DNA of 35,489 bases from Vicinamibacteria bacterium (GCA_019694155.1 JAIBCN010000080.1:1-35489), one strand, 5' to 3'; counted from the stretch's first letter, positions 1 to 8,800 are shown. Numbers and translations are program-made. Notes: a model not told the origin generated them from the sequence alone.

Positions 1-36
1 CCCGACCGAGGCGCTGCGAGCAGAAGGCTAGACGGC

Positions 37-105
37 CCGAGCCCAATGGGGCAGCGCGACGCCTGGCCTTGGGCCACGAAGCAATCCCGCGGCTCCGTCG
101 CGCCC
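37..105 (+). repeat. Dispersed REP/MITE-like element, copy A
   Basis: This noncoding stretch shares an ordered set of short blocks with 5430-5566 read on the opposite strand: GAG + CCCAAT, a variable loop, TTGGGCC, then CGAAGCAATCyCGCGG. CCCAAT and TTGGG can pair as a hairpin. Elements containing GAAGCAATCTCGCG / GCAATGAC blocks are common short interspersed repeats in many bacterial genomes, so this is probably a degenerate member of such a family. It lies just past the 3' end of the SRPBCC gene that stops at 140. Bases 1-36 show nothing recognisable. The exact ends are guesses. Confidence 0.45.
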
Positions 106-139
106 CACCATCAGCCTCCGCCTACACTCTCTTCCCGCC

Positions 140-643
140 CTACAACCCCTCCACCAGCTCCGCCAGCAGATCCATCGTCTCCATCGCCCCCGACTCCATC
201 CCCGAAGCAATCGCCTGCTCCAGCACTTTCTTCGACGGATACACCTCCCGCGACACGAGCTCCGTCACACCATCCTTCTCCTCAAAGGTCACCGTAGCCA
301 CGACCTCATCGGGAAAAGGCGCCATCGCCTGGGTGTAGACCACACGAGACGGCCGCTCGAGCTCTAGGTACTTCCCCGTGAACGTCACCACCACCTTCCC
401 CTCGCGAGCGAGCGCGTAGACATAAGCGCCACCCACCCGCAGATCCGCCTCGCACTGCACCATCTCGAGCCCGCGCGAGCGCGGCGCCCACCAGCGCTTC
501 ACCAGCTCCGGCTTCGTGTAGGCGTCATAGACCACGGCCGCCTTCGCGCGCAGCGTGTGCCTCCACACGAGCGTCGTATCCGACACGCGCTCCACGGTGG
601 CGTGGGTGCTTCGTCCAACATCATTTCTTCCGGCGACGGGCAT
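140..643 (-). CDS. SRPBCC (AHSA1/START-like) domain protein
   Basis: A 167-residue protein of the AHSA1-type SRPBCC fold, a helix-grip fold with a hydrophobic cavity. The signature runs from TLRAKAAVVYDAYTKPELVKRWWAP near residues 31-55, through the glycine-containing strand DLRVGGAYVYAL, to a C-terminal helix (SGMESGAMETMDLLAELVEGL). Proteins of this type are often co-transcribed with ArsR repressors, and here the ATG overlaps the end of the upstream ArsR gene by 23 bp, which implies translational coupling. No signal peptide or membrane segment is seen, so it is cytoplasmic. The ligand cannot be told from sequence. The first 20 or so residues (MPVAGRNDVGRS...) are poorly conserved-looking. 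Confidence 0.85.
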   Translation of the reverse strand: MPVAGRNDVGRSTHATVERVSDTTLVWRHTLRAKAAVVYDAYTKPELVKRWWAPRSRGLEMVQCEADLRVGGAYVYALAREGKVVVTFTGKYLELERPSRVVYTQAMAPFPDEVVATVTFEEKDGVTELVSREVYPSKKVLEQAIASGMESGAMETMDLLAELVEGL

Positions 644-965
644 TCCTGACCTCTTTTCGATGGGGCGCCTCGCTCAACTCCTGAACCAGGCCGCCCAGTT
701 GATCCATGCGCTCTGCCCAGATGGCGCGATAGCTCTCGAGCCACTTGTTCAAATCGCGAAGCCGATCCCCGCGCAGCCCGTAAAGACGCTGGTTGGCGCG
801 CGGTTCCACGTCCACCAGCCGCGCCGCCTTCAGCACGCGCAGGTGCTTCGACACCTGCGGCTGAGAGAGCCGAAGCCGTGTCCCGATCTCGCCCACGGGG
901 CGGGGACCGTCCTTCAGCAGCTCGACGATTCGAAGCCGGCTCGGCAAGAGCAGTGAACGTTTCAA
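621..965 (-). CDS. ArsR-family transcriptional regulator, probable frameshift at 5' end
   Basis: A winged-helix ArsR/SmtB-type repressor. The open frame contains SRLRIVELLKDGPRPVGEIGTRLRLSQPQVSKHLRVLKAARLV, with the recognition helix around SQPQVSKHLRVLK, and a C-terminal helix WLESYRAIWAERMDQL typical of the ArsR/SRPBCC pairs. No metal-binding ELCVCDL motif is present, so it is not an arsenic sensor. The first in-frame start is a TTG at 965. However, the preceding bases encode VIETFTALAEP in another frame from a GTG at 969, which is the usual N-terminus of this family (ETFxALAEPxRxRIVELL). Restoring 5 nt would join the two frames. The GTG also sits 7 nt after a good -10 hexamer. The gene is therefore either frameshifted or makes a shortened protein from the TTG. 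Confidence 0.75.
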   Translation of the reverse strand: MKRSLLLPSRLRIVELLKDGPRPVGEIGTRLRLSQPQVSKHLRVLKAARLVDVEPRANQRLYGLRGDRLRDLNKWLESYRAIWAERMDQLGGLVQELSEAPHRKEVRNARRRKK

Positions 966-976
966 TCACGGGCCGT

Positions 977-1006
977 ACTATGCCGCACCGGGAATATTCC
1001 TGTCAG
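977..1006 (-). promoter_or_regulatory. Candidate promoter and operator of the first ArsR gene
   Basis: Read on the minus strand there is CTGACA at 1006-1001 (five of six matches to the -35 consensus), an 18-bp spacer, and CATAGT at 982-977 (-10). The spacer begins with the perfect 10-bp palindrome GGAATATTCC (991-1000), a plausible repressor site. The predicted transcription start falls about 7 nt beyond the -10 hexamer, on the GTG at 969, so the message would be leaderless. This is inferred from sequence only. Confidence 0.45.
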
Positions 1007-1075
1007 GGCATCTATAGCCTTGCGCATCCGCGTAGCTTGCCCGCCGAGGTAATCGCGGCGAGGTATCAGTCGAGT

Positions 1076-1161
1076 CAAGGTGCTGTGGTTTCAAGGTGCC
1101 GTAGTTCGAACGCGCGGGTGTTCTAGCGCTCGGGGAACACATATGATCCCGCGCAGTGTTC
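1076..1161 (+). promoter_or_regulatory. Repeat-rich upstream region of the cyclase-NACHT gene
   Basis: The 274-bp gap between the ArsR gene and the NACHT gene contains two repeat features. One is a tandem 16-bp direct repeat, CAAGGTGCTGTGGTTT (1076-1091) and CAAGGTGCCGTAGTTC (1092-1107), matching at 13 of 16 positions. The other is three copies of GTGTTC in alternating orientation: GTGTTC at 1118-1123, GAACAC at 1135-1140 and GTGTTC at 1156-1161. The first two could form a stem with an 11-nt loop, or act as a dyad operator. I see no convincing -35/-10 pair here. A regulatory role is inferred from position and symmetry. Confidence 0.3.
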
Positions 1162-1243
1162 TGTCTTACCTGCCTACGCACCTGCGAGTTTGTGCGCGCT
1201 CACAGCCGGCGACCCTGACGCACGGATTTCTGCGAGTTGGGAC

Positions 1244-4200
1244 ATGACGTGGTGGCGTCACACATCGCATGGAGAACGCATCCCCCTCGCGATCGTAGGC
1301 ATCGATGGCGTTGGGTGGACGAAGGAGCGCGATGAGCTTCCAGCGGACGCGATTGGAGCCAGGAAGAAGGTCTATTACGAACGCCTTCAGCGAGTTGCAG
1401 AGGACTTTGGCGGTCCTGCCGCGTCCGTTAGTGGCGACGGAGGCGCCCTGTTCCTTCACTTCTCAACACCCGCGAGCGACGCGAAGGGATCGCTAGTCGA
1501 GACTGCGCGCCTGGGATATAGCGCTGCACAGGCTCTGTGGAGGTCCATTCGTGTTGACCTCAATCTTCCTGTTCGCATTGCTGTCCACTGCGCCACCGTG
1601 GCTTGGGAGCAGCACACTGGCCGGCTCGATGATAAGCAGCTCGATTTGTGGGGACACCTCGACAAGGACGGTGGAATCAAGAACGCAATCGTTGTATCCG
1701 AAGACGTCTACCTCTCATTGGCCCGCGACCAGCGGGAGACGTTCGAATACGCTGGAACGACGCGTCGAGACCGTATCCCTGTCTACTGCTTCCCCGCCTC
1801 ATGCGCCAGCCAGGCAGACTCGAACACACTTGAGCTGGACCCGGCACACAAATTGTGGGAGGCATTTCGTAACTACACACGGACGCCCGAGATCGCAAAG
1901 CTTCAGTACACGGGTTTTCGCCTCAGCAGCGCTGTTCCTCCGGCGCTGGATTTGGAAAGAGTATTTGTCCCGCTGGACGTAGACGCTCCAGATCGCGATC
2001 TCGATTCGACCAGTATCGAGGACCTCTTGCTAACGGGACGGCGAAAACTCAACGCGAAGGTCCGGAAAGGCGCCCAACTCCATGAGGCGCCAGTGAGAGG
2101 TCCTTGGAGTCGAGATACAGCTCAAGAGCACCGAATGCGCGTGCGACCGTTTCGAGAGGTATTTCAAGAGGCCAACACCCAAATCCTGCTTGGAGAACCT
2201 GGCGCGGGTAAGAGCACATTGGCAAAATGGCTCGCACTCGTCCTAGCTGATGGTCGTCTTCGTGCAGAACACGAGCTTGGTGCCGCAGAACGTCGCCTGC
2301 CTTTGCCAGTAAGCGTAGGCCTGCTGTCCAAGATCCGCGACCAAAATAACTCTAGTTCCGTCCTTAGTGCTCTCGGCCTTTACTTTCAAGAGAGAAGCGT
2401 CGGAACAGGGGCGGAGATAGAAGCGTTCCTCAGGAGCTGCTTTGAGAGCGGTGACGTTCTCTTGCTGCTAGACGGTTTGGACGAGGTGGGAAATGATCGA
2501 GTCGGCACAGTCGCGTGGTTGCAGTCCTTCATCGCTCAGCATCCCAAAAACCGCTTCGTCATCACGAGCCGGATCGTCGGCTTCTCCGGCCTGCCTCGCT
2601 TCTCGGGAGAAGCCGTCGTAGTCCGACCGTTCTCAGACCTCCAAGTCACTCGCTATGTCGGCGCCTTCTGTGCGGCCTATCGCCAGGCCGAACTGGGTCG
2701 ACCGGACCCGAAGGTCGATGAGATCGCACACGACTTGCTTGCGGCGATCGAGAGAGATGAGCGACTGAGATCGTTGGCCCGCAACCCGTTTCTACTGTCA
2801 TCCATTGCGTTAGCACATCGAGCCGAAGGACGACTACCAGAGCATCGCGTCCAGCTCTACGAGATGTTCTTGCGTGCTCTTTGCGAAACGTGGGCATGGG
2901 CAAGAAAGATGGTCGTCAAATCCGATGTAGAGACCCTGAAGTACGAAATAGAGGTCGTTCCGATCCTTGGGCACCTCGCCCATCGCATGCACCAGAGTCA
3001 CCCCAGCGGCGTCGCGCCGCGATCTTTCGTCCTGGGCGCCCTAGAGGAGGCCCTCCTGCTTCGCAATAGCACGCCCCAGGAAGCGCATGCCTCCGCCACC
3101 GAATTCCTGCGCAAGGCTGCCGAACAGGCTCAGGTTCTTATCGAGCGCGGCCCGGACCGCTGGGGCTTTCTCCATTTGACCTTCCAAGAGTTTCTGGTCG
3201 CGAAGTACTTGCTTCACGAAGAGCGCTTCGAAGCCGTTGCACTGGAGAAGCGCTTTGATCAGCGCTGGTCGGAGGTGCTCAACCTAGGTGTCGGTGCAAT
3301 GGTCCTAATTCAACAAAGAGGCCGCCAGGCCAACGACCTTGTACGGAGCATTCTTACGACACCGGAGCCCCCTCCGCGAGCCTGGGTCATTCGCTGGCTA
3401 GCGAGAAACGTGACGGTTTCCGCTCGTTTGGCCGCAGAACTCGGCGAAGCAATCCAAAGCGACCTTGCACAGATAATTTCAGACAGCCTGGTAGACGACC
3501 CCCGTTCTTGGAGTCAAGAGCTGTGGCGAAGGTTGGACGGCTCAGAGGTTCAAAGAATTACAGCAAAAGCCTTTGGCGCTTTCGAGAAAGATCCGCAAGC
3601 GAAGACTCGAGAGTTTGCGGCGACCGCCTTGGGGGGAATGCGGTCCGTACGTACCGTGAGAACGCTCTGCTCCCTGACAAATGACAAGAGCATCACAGTT
3701 CGAGCAGCCGCAGCCGCAGCCCTGGGGAACGCTCCATCGACCGACGGCGCGGCTCGGTTGGTCGAGTTGCTCAAAGATGATTCCCCAACCGTTCGTTCAA
3801 GCGCCGCCGAATCGTTGGGAAAAGCGGGGAAACATTGTCCAGTCGAGACTCTCGTTCCTCTCCTTTGGGACCGTTCAGTTCACGTGCGGACAGCCGCGGC
3901 TCGAGCTCTCGGAAAGTTGGGAGACCCACGCGTAGTCGTCCCGCTCGTCGAAGGCTTGGCGGACAAGAGCGTGGACCCAGACTATTTCGTTGTGGAGACG
4001 CTAGCGCTCCTAGCCACGGAACGCTCGCACATGGCGCTACTGTCTCTCCTCGACACAAACCCCGACGCACGGTGGTACGTGCCGGGCTTTCTTCGGAAGA
4101 CCACCTTCGACGTCGTTGTGGATGGACTTATTGAGCGCCTGGCTAGCCCGAACGTCGCTGTCCAGCTAGCCGCCATTGATTCCCTCAGCGGCGGAAACCA

Positions 4201-4981
4201 TGTTCGCGCGTTGGACCCTCTACTCACCTTGCTGAGCGCGGCAAACGCAAAACTCCGCGGGCGCGCCGCGCGTGCCGCAGGATCCTTTGCATTGGAAGAG
4301 ACTCTCGATCGATTGCGGCCCTTGGCCAAAGACCGAGCTGCTGGTGTCAGAGAGGGGTTCGTCAGCGCCCTGGGAGAAATAGGCTCCGAGGAAGCATTCG
4401 AGATCCTTCACCCCTTGACTGACGACAGGTCATCCGGAGTCCGCGCATCGGTCGCCGACGCCCTTGGAAAGGTCGGCTCAGAACGCGCCATACAGACCCT
4501 GAGTCGTCTTTTGCTCGACTCAAGTTCTCGCGTCCGGGCCGCGGCCGCAGAAGCACTAGGCAACACCGAATCAGGGGTCTCGGTGGCACTTCTAACCAAG
4601 GCTCTTGGCGACAGAGTGTCCTTTGTACGATGGAGCGCAACTCAGGCGCTCGGGAAGATAGGATCCGCTGACGCGGCTCCCGCCTTGATCAGTTGCCTCA
4701 GCGACAGGGTGGCCTACGTGCGTGGAGGGGCCATCCAAGCACTCGGAAAGCTTCAATCCGTCCAGACTGCGCGACCAATCGTTAGGGCCCTAAGAGGCAA
4801 CAAGAAGGGCTTCTTGATTCTGGCCGCGGTCGAAGCCCTGAAGAACCAGGGATCTGAAGCTGCGGCTCCCTATGCTATTTCGCTGCTAAGAGACGAGAAT
4901 CCCTACATAAGAAGTCAAGCGCTTGAATTGCTCGGCGGATTGGCAGATCGACTGCCGTGGCCGCCGCCGACCAAAGCCTAG
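1244..4981 (+). CDS. Class III cyclase-like domain / NACHT NTPase / HEAT-repeat STAND protein
   Basis: A 1245-residue three-part protein. Residues about 14-185 resemble a class III nucleotidyl cyclase: LAIVGIDGVGWT with metal Asp D21, SVSGDGG with metal Asp D65, VRIAVHCA, and a closing IVVSEDVYLSL...YAGT..IPVY segment. The substrate Lys position is Ser61, and the transition-state NxxxR is D134-x3-H138. A NACHT NTPase follows, with Walker A GEPGAGKST (317-325), Walker B LLLLDGLDEVG (D410, D413, E414) and the NACHT-typical FLHLTFQEFLVAKYL near 642-656. From about 780 to 1230 there are roughly a dozen HEAT repeats of the form VRxxAAxALGxxGS. I chose the ATG at 1244 over a TTG at 1190 because the cyclase first strand begins soon after it. 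There are no membrane segments. STAND NACHT proteins commonly act in antiphage defence, with the C-terminal repeats sensing and the N-terminus as effector; applying this here is inference. GC is visibly lower than in the neighbours, suggesting transfer. Confidence 0.85.
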   Translation: MTWWRHTSHGERIPLAIVGIDGVGWTKERDELPADAIGARKKVYYERLQRVAEDFGGPAASVSGDGGALFLHFSTPASDAKGSLVETARLGYSAAQALWRSIRVDLNLPVRIAVHCATVAWEQHTGRLDDKQLDLWGHLDKDGGIKNAIVVSEDVYLSLARDQRETFEYAGTTRRDRIPVYCFPASCASQADSNTLELDPAHKLWEAFRNYTRTPEIAKLQYTGFRLSSAVPPALDLERVFVPLDVDAPDRDLDSTSIEDLLLTGRRKLNAKVRKGAQLHEAPVRGPWSRDTAQEHRMRVRPFREVFQEANTQILLGEPGAGKSTLAKWLALVLADGRLRAEHELGAAERRLPLPVSVGLLSKIRDQNNSSSVLSALGLYFQERSVGTGAEIEAFLRSCFESGDVLLLLDGLDEVGNDRVGTVAWLQSFIAQHPKNRFVITSRIVGFSGLPRFSGEAVVVRPFSDLQVTRYVGAFCAAYRQAELGRPDPKVDEIAHDLLAAIERDERLRSLARNPFLLSSIALAHRAEGRLPEHRVQLYEMFLRALCETWAWARKMVVKSDVETLKYEIEVVPILGHLAHRMHQSHPSGVAPRSFVLGALEEALLLRNSTPQEAHASATEFLRKAAEQAQVLIERGPDRWGFLHLTFQEFLVAKYLLHEERFEAVALEKRFDQRWSEVLNLGVGAMVLIQQRGRQANDLVRSILTTPEPPPRAWVIRWLARNVTVSARLAAELGEAIQSDLAQIISDSLVDDPRSWSQELWRRLDGSEVQRITAKAFGAFEKDPQAKTREFAATALGGMRSVRTVRTLCSLTNDKSITVRAAAAAALGNAPSTDGAARLVELLKDDSPTVRSSAAESLGKAGKHCPVETLVPLLWDRSVHVRTAAARALGKLGDPRVVVPLVEGLADKSVDPDYFVVETLALLATERSHMALLSLLDTNPDARWYVPGFLRKTTFDVVVDGLIERLASPNVAVQLAAIDSLSGGNHVRALDPLLTLLSAANAKLRGRAARAAGSFALEETLDRLRPLAKDRAAGVREGFVSALGEIGSEEAFEILHPLTDDRSSGVRASVADALGKVGSERAIQTLSRLLLDSSSRVRAAAAEALGNTESGVSVALLTKALGDRVSFVRWSATQALGKIGSADAAPALISCLSDRVAYVRGGAIQALGKLQSVQTARPIVRALRGNKKGFLILAAVEALKNQGSEAAAPYAISLLRDENPYIRSQALELLGGLADRLPWPPPTKA

Positions 4982-5038
4982 AAGTCGGGCGCGCCTCTCT
5001 TGAATCGACCGGTGGTCCGTGCCTGACGATCGGACTGA

Positions 5039-5425
5039 ACCCATTCAATCGAGAGGTCAGAGAAGGTTCTCGGCATGGACATCTCCGATGAAACGGTAAG
5101 GATCGCTGCTCTTCTTAATACAGGCCTCGAATATCGAGTTGGCGACATGAGGCAACTCGATATTCCTGATGCAAGTCTTGCCGGTGTGATCTCTTTCTAT
5201 TCGATCGTGCATTTCGAACTCGGCACAGATCTCTGCCAGATTCGGCGGGCCTAGTGGCCAGGCGGATTGTTCCTGGTGTCGTTTCATGTGGGGGATCAAA
5301 TAGTCCACGCTGGTGATTTGTTCGGCGCTACTGTCTCCCTCGACTTCAGCTTTCTTGCTCCCATCGCGATCATCGAAGCGCTCCGTTCAGCTTGCTTCAA
5401 GGTAATTGAGCATATAGAGCGGCGA
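5039..5425 (+). pseudogene. SAM-dependent methyltransferase remnant with in-frame amber codon
   Basis: Read in one frame from just after a TGA at 5036, the sequence gives EKVLGMDISDETVRIA, then LEYRVGDMRQLDIPDASLAG, then VISFYSIVHFEL. These match the post-I, II and III regions of class I (Rossmann) methyltransferases. The frame is cut by TAG at 5252-5254, in the segment that normally reads RRVLRPGG and here reads RRA-stop-WPGG. It then continues as FLVSFHVGDQIVH and VSLDFSFLAPIAIIEALRSACFKVIEHIERR, the family's usual C-terminal half. The glycine-rich SAM-binding motif I is not recognisable upstream, and the C-terminus runs into the repeat at 5430. It is therefore dead unless the amber is read through and a start exists. 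The sampled GC is about 50%, like the adjacent NACHT gene, so both may belong to one decaying island. The 57 bp between the NACHT stop and this remnant hold nothing recognisable. Confidence 0.75.
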
Positions 5426-5429
5426 CGAG

Positions 5430-5566
5430 GCGTGGCCCAGGCCAGGCTGCTTGCTCCGCGGCGCGGCGAGCCCAGCTCAGCGTCCGGCGCCGTGGGCCAC
5501 CACTGCCAGGCCCGCGAGATTGCTTCGGCCCAATACGAAACGGATTGGGGCCTCGCAATGACGGCG
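5430..5566 (-). repeat. Dispersed REP/MITE-like element, copy B
   Basis: On the minus strand this reads GTCATTGCGAGGC, CCCAAT, a 9-nt loop, ATTGGGC, CGAAGCAATCTCGCGGGCC, then a GC-rich tail with GCCTGGCCTGGGCCACGCC. The CCCAAT/ATTGGG arms form a perfect hairpin. Its blocks match 37-105 in inverted orientation. It abuts the truncated methyltransferase remnant and may be what removed its 3' end. From 5567 to 5812 I see no further gene, although the plus-strand frame of the TonB receptor stays open through this stretch. Confidence 0.55.
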
Positions 5567-5812
5567 CCGGGTTTCTCTCCAGAGTCACGGCTCACCTCTT
5601 TCCCGACCAGCTCGGGCCCATGGCAGAGCTGTTCGAGACAACCGATTGGTGCGCAAAGCCTGCCCTCGGGGCAGCGTCTGTGGCCTTTGGCGATCGAGGC
5701 CTCGCGCTGGAGGCGTATGCTCGCGCGCAGAATCAACCTGGGATCTTCCTGGGCGCCCAATCAGGAGCGGCTGCTTGGATTCCATTCTCCCCACGAGGAA
5801 AGGACATCCACC

Positions 5813-8800
5813 GTGAAACTCCACTTCGGGCCTTTGTTCGCATCGATTCGACGCCTTGTGGTCTGCCTGGCGACTCTCAGCCTGACCACCGGCGCCTTGG
5901 CCCAGGGCAGCGCCGTCGGGACCATTTCCGGCCGCCTCACCGATCCGGACAACCTGACCCTGCCGGGTGTCGCCGTCACCTTGACCTCGCCGGCTCTGCC
6001 GGGACCGCGCACCACCACCTCGTCCGCGAAAGGCGAGTACTCCTTTGATTCCCTGCCGCCCGGGGACTATGCGCTGAGTTTCGAGCTTCAGGGTTTTTCT
6101 CCCGCGCGACGCCAGGTCGTCGTGAAGGCGAGCAAGGAGCCCGTGATCCTGAGCCTCAAGATGGAGCTTGCGGCCATGACCGAGGTGGTCAACGTGGTGG
6201 GTTCGCAGATCGAGGGCGCGAAAGTCACCGCCTCGCTGCCTGTGTCCGTGATCAGCGTCGAACAGATCCAGGCCGTGACCGCCGGTTCCGGCGACGAACT
6301 CTTCCGGACCCTTCCCCAGGCCGGCAACGTGACCTTCAACTCGAACTTCATTCCCACCTCGAGTAACTCCGCCCGGGGCGACGTCAACTCGATCAGCTTG
6401 CGCAACCTGGGCGCGGGGAACACCCTCGTCCTGCTGAACGGCCGAAGAACCGTGGTCCATCCCACCACCCAGGCCGAGTCGCTGGTGCCCGTCTTCACAT
6501 ACAACACCAACGCCATTCCAGTGGCGGGCCTGAAGCGGGTCGAGGTGCTGCGGGACGGCGCCTCGGCCATCTATGGAGCGGACGCGGTGGCGGGCGTCAT
6601 CAATACTGTGCTCGAGAACCACTACACGGGCGGGAGTGTCGAGGCCCAGTTCGGACCTTCCGAAGGTACGAGCAAACGCGAAGGCCGGCTGACCGGCATC
6701 TATGGCCGGGGCATCCTGAAGGACCGCGGTCATTTCACGATCTTCGGCAGCGCCGAGCGCCGCTCGGCCCTACTCGACTCCGACCAGGATTTCACGCGCT
6801 ACGCGGACAAGCGGCCGCTCTTCGCCGGCACCGAGTTCGAGAACGCTACCAGTCTGGACGGTCGAAGCGTCACTTCGGCCTGGGGCGTGTTCCAGGTCCT
6901 GTCCACCACGTCCGCGATTCGCTCCAACAACGTGGCGGTGACCGGGGCCACCGGCTTGTTCCACATCGCTCCCCAGGGAAACCCCACCTGCGGCGTGGTG
7001 CTGAGCCCCGGGCTTTGTCTGGATTCCGGGGCGCAGAACGTCACGAACGACCGCAACCTCCGCCTCGAATCGGCGAGCTTCAAGACCTCCACCATTCCCA
7101 AGGTGGCGCGCTACAACCTGTTCTCGACCTTCACCTACAACTTCAGCGACAACGTGAACTTCTTCTCCGAACTCGGCTACTACAACGCCGACTCGCACGG
7201 AACGACGACGTCGCCGGGGGTGAGCACCGCCACGACCGTGACCATACCGGCCACGGGCTACTACAACCCGTTCGGCGCGGCCGTGCTCCCGAACGGTCAG
7301 CCGAACCCCAACCGCCTGCCCGGCCTCAGCATCCCCGCGTCCGGCCTGCCGGTGCAGATCAACACCTACGGCCTGGTGGATTTTGGCGCGACCCCGGTCA
7401 CGGTGAAGAACGAGCAGTTCCGCCTTCTGGGCGGCCTCAAAGGCAAGGCCCGCGGATTCAGCTGGGAGAGCGCCATGCTCTATTCCCGGGCCACCGTGGA
7501 TGACCAGTCCTTCGCGGTGAGCGCCACCAAGCTCCAGCAGGCGCTGTCCCTCACCACGCCGGACGCCTACAACCCCTTCAACGGCGGCACCCTGACCGAC
7601 CCGAGCTACGGCGACGCCACGCCGTCGAGCGCGTCCGCAATCGCCGCGATCGGCGTGCCGATCCTGCGCGCCAGCAAGACGGCGCTTGCCCTGTGGGATC
7701 TCAAGATCAGCCGCCCCGACCTCTTCTCGATTCCGGGAGGCGGGGTGGGTCTCGCCATGGGTGTGGAAGCCCGCCACGAGGACTATCGCGACAACCGGGA
7801 TTCGAGGATTGACGGCACCAGCGGCTACACCGACGCGGTGACCGGCGTGAGCTTCCCGAGCGACATCCTGGGCACGAGCACCTCGCCTGATGTCGCCGGC
7901 AAACGAACGGTCGCCTCGGGCTATGCCGAGCTCGCAGTCCCCCTCGTCTCGCCGGAAATGAAGTTCCCCCTGATCAACCGCCTCGATATCCAGCTCGCGG
8001 GCCGGGCCGAGCACTACAGCGACTTCGGCAACGTCGCCAAGCCGAAGGTGGGCGGTGCCCTCGACATCGTTCCCGGCCTGCGGTTGCGCGGGTCGTGGTC
8101 CCAGGGCTTCCGCGCCCCGAACCTGGAGCAGATCAACGTCACTCAGGTCAGCCGGTCCAACAACCGTCAGGACTACATCTACTGCGAAGCCGACCTGCGC
8201 GCCCGCCGAATCACCAGCTTCAACGCCTGCTCGCGATCGAGAGCGACCCAGGCCATCCGCTCGGGCAATCCAAACCTCGAGCCCGAGACCTCCGACTCGC
8301 TGTCGTACGGCGTGGTTCTCGAGCCGAGGTTCATTCCGGACCGGCTCGGCCGCCTGACCCTGACCGCCGACGTGTGGAGGATCAACCAGAAGGGGATCAT
8401 CGGCGTGTTCGGCGAAGGCAACGCGGTGATCCTCGACTACTTCCTGCGCGTCACCGGCAGCTCGAATCCGAAGGTCCACCGCGCCGCGCCGTCGCCCGAC
8501 GACATCGCGGCCTTCGCGGGCACCGGCATCGAGCCGGTGGGCGTGGTCACGTCGGTCGATGACCAGTACGTGAACCAGCTGCCGCAGCAGGCGAAGGGCA
8601 CGGACGTGGGCGCCATCTACCGCCTCAACACCGAGCGCTTCGGCAACTTCGACCTGAACGTCGATGTCTCTTACCTGCACACCCTCTACCAGTCGCCTTC
8701 TCCCGCCATCCAGACCCTGCTCGACGCTCGCGCCGCGGGGAAGATCAATGCCGGCACCGTCATCACCGGCGCGTCCGAGCTGGTCGGGCAGAACGGCACC

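Noticed and set aside
3681..4640. Possible tandem DNA repeat in the 3' part of the NACHT gene.
   Set aside because: The repetition is at protein level (HEAT motifs) and is explained by that domain.
5057..5308. An 83-codon minus-strand open frame between the NACHT and TonB genes.
   Set aside because: The plus strand of the same bases encodes recognisable methyltransferase segments, so this is its antisense shadow.
5267..5812. Upstream in-frame extension of the TonB receptor (182 codons).
   Set aside because: It encodes the tail of the methyltransferase remnant and a dispersed repeat; the signal peptide and Shine-Dalgarno place the true start at 5813.
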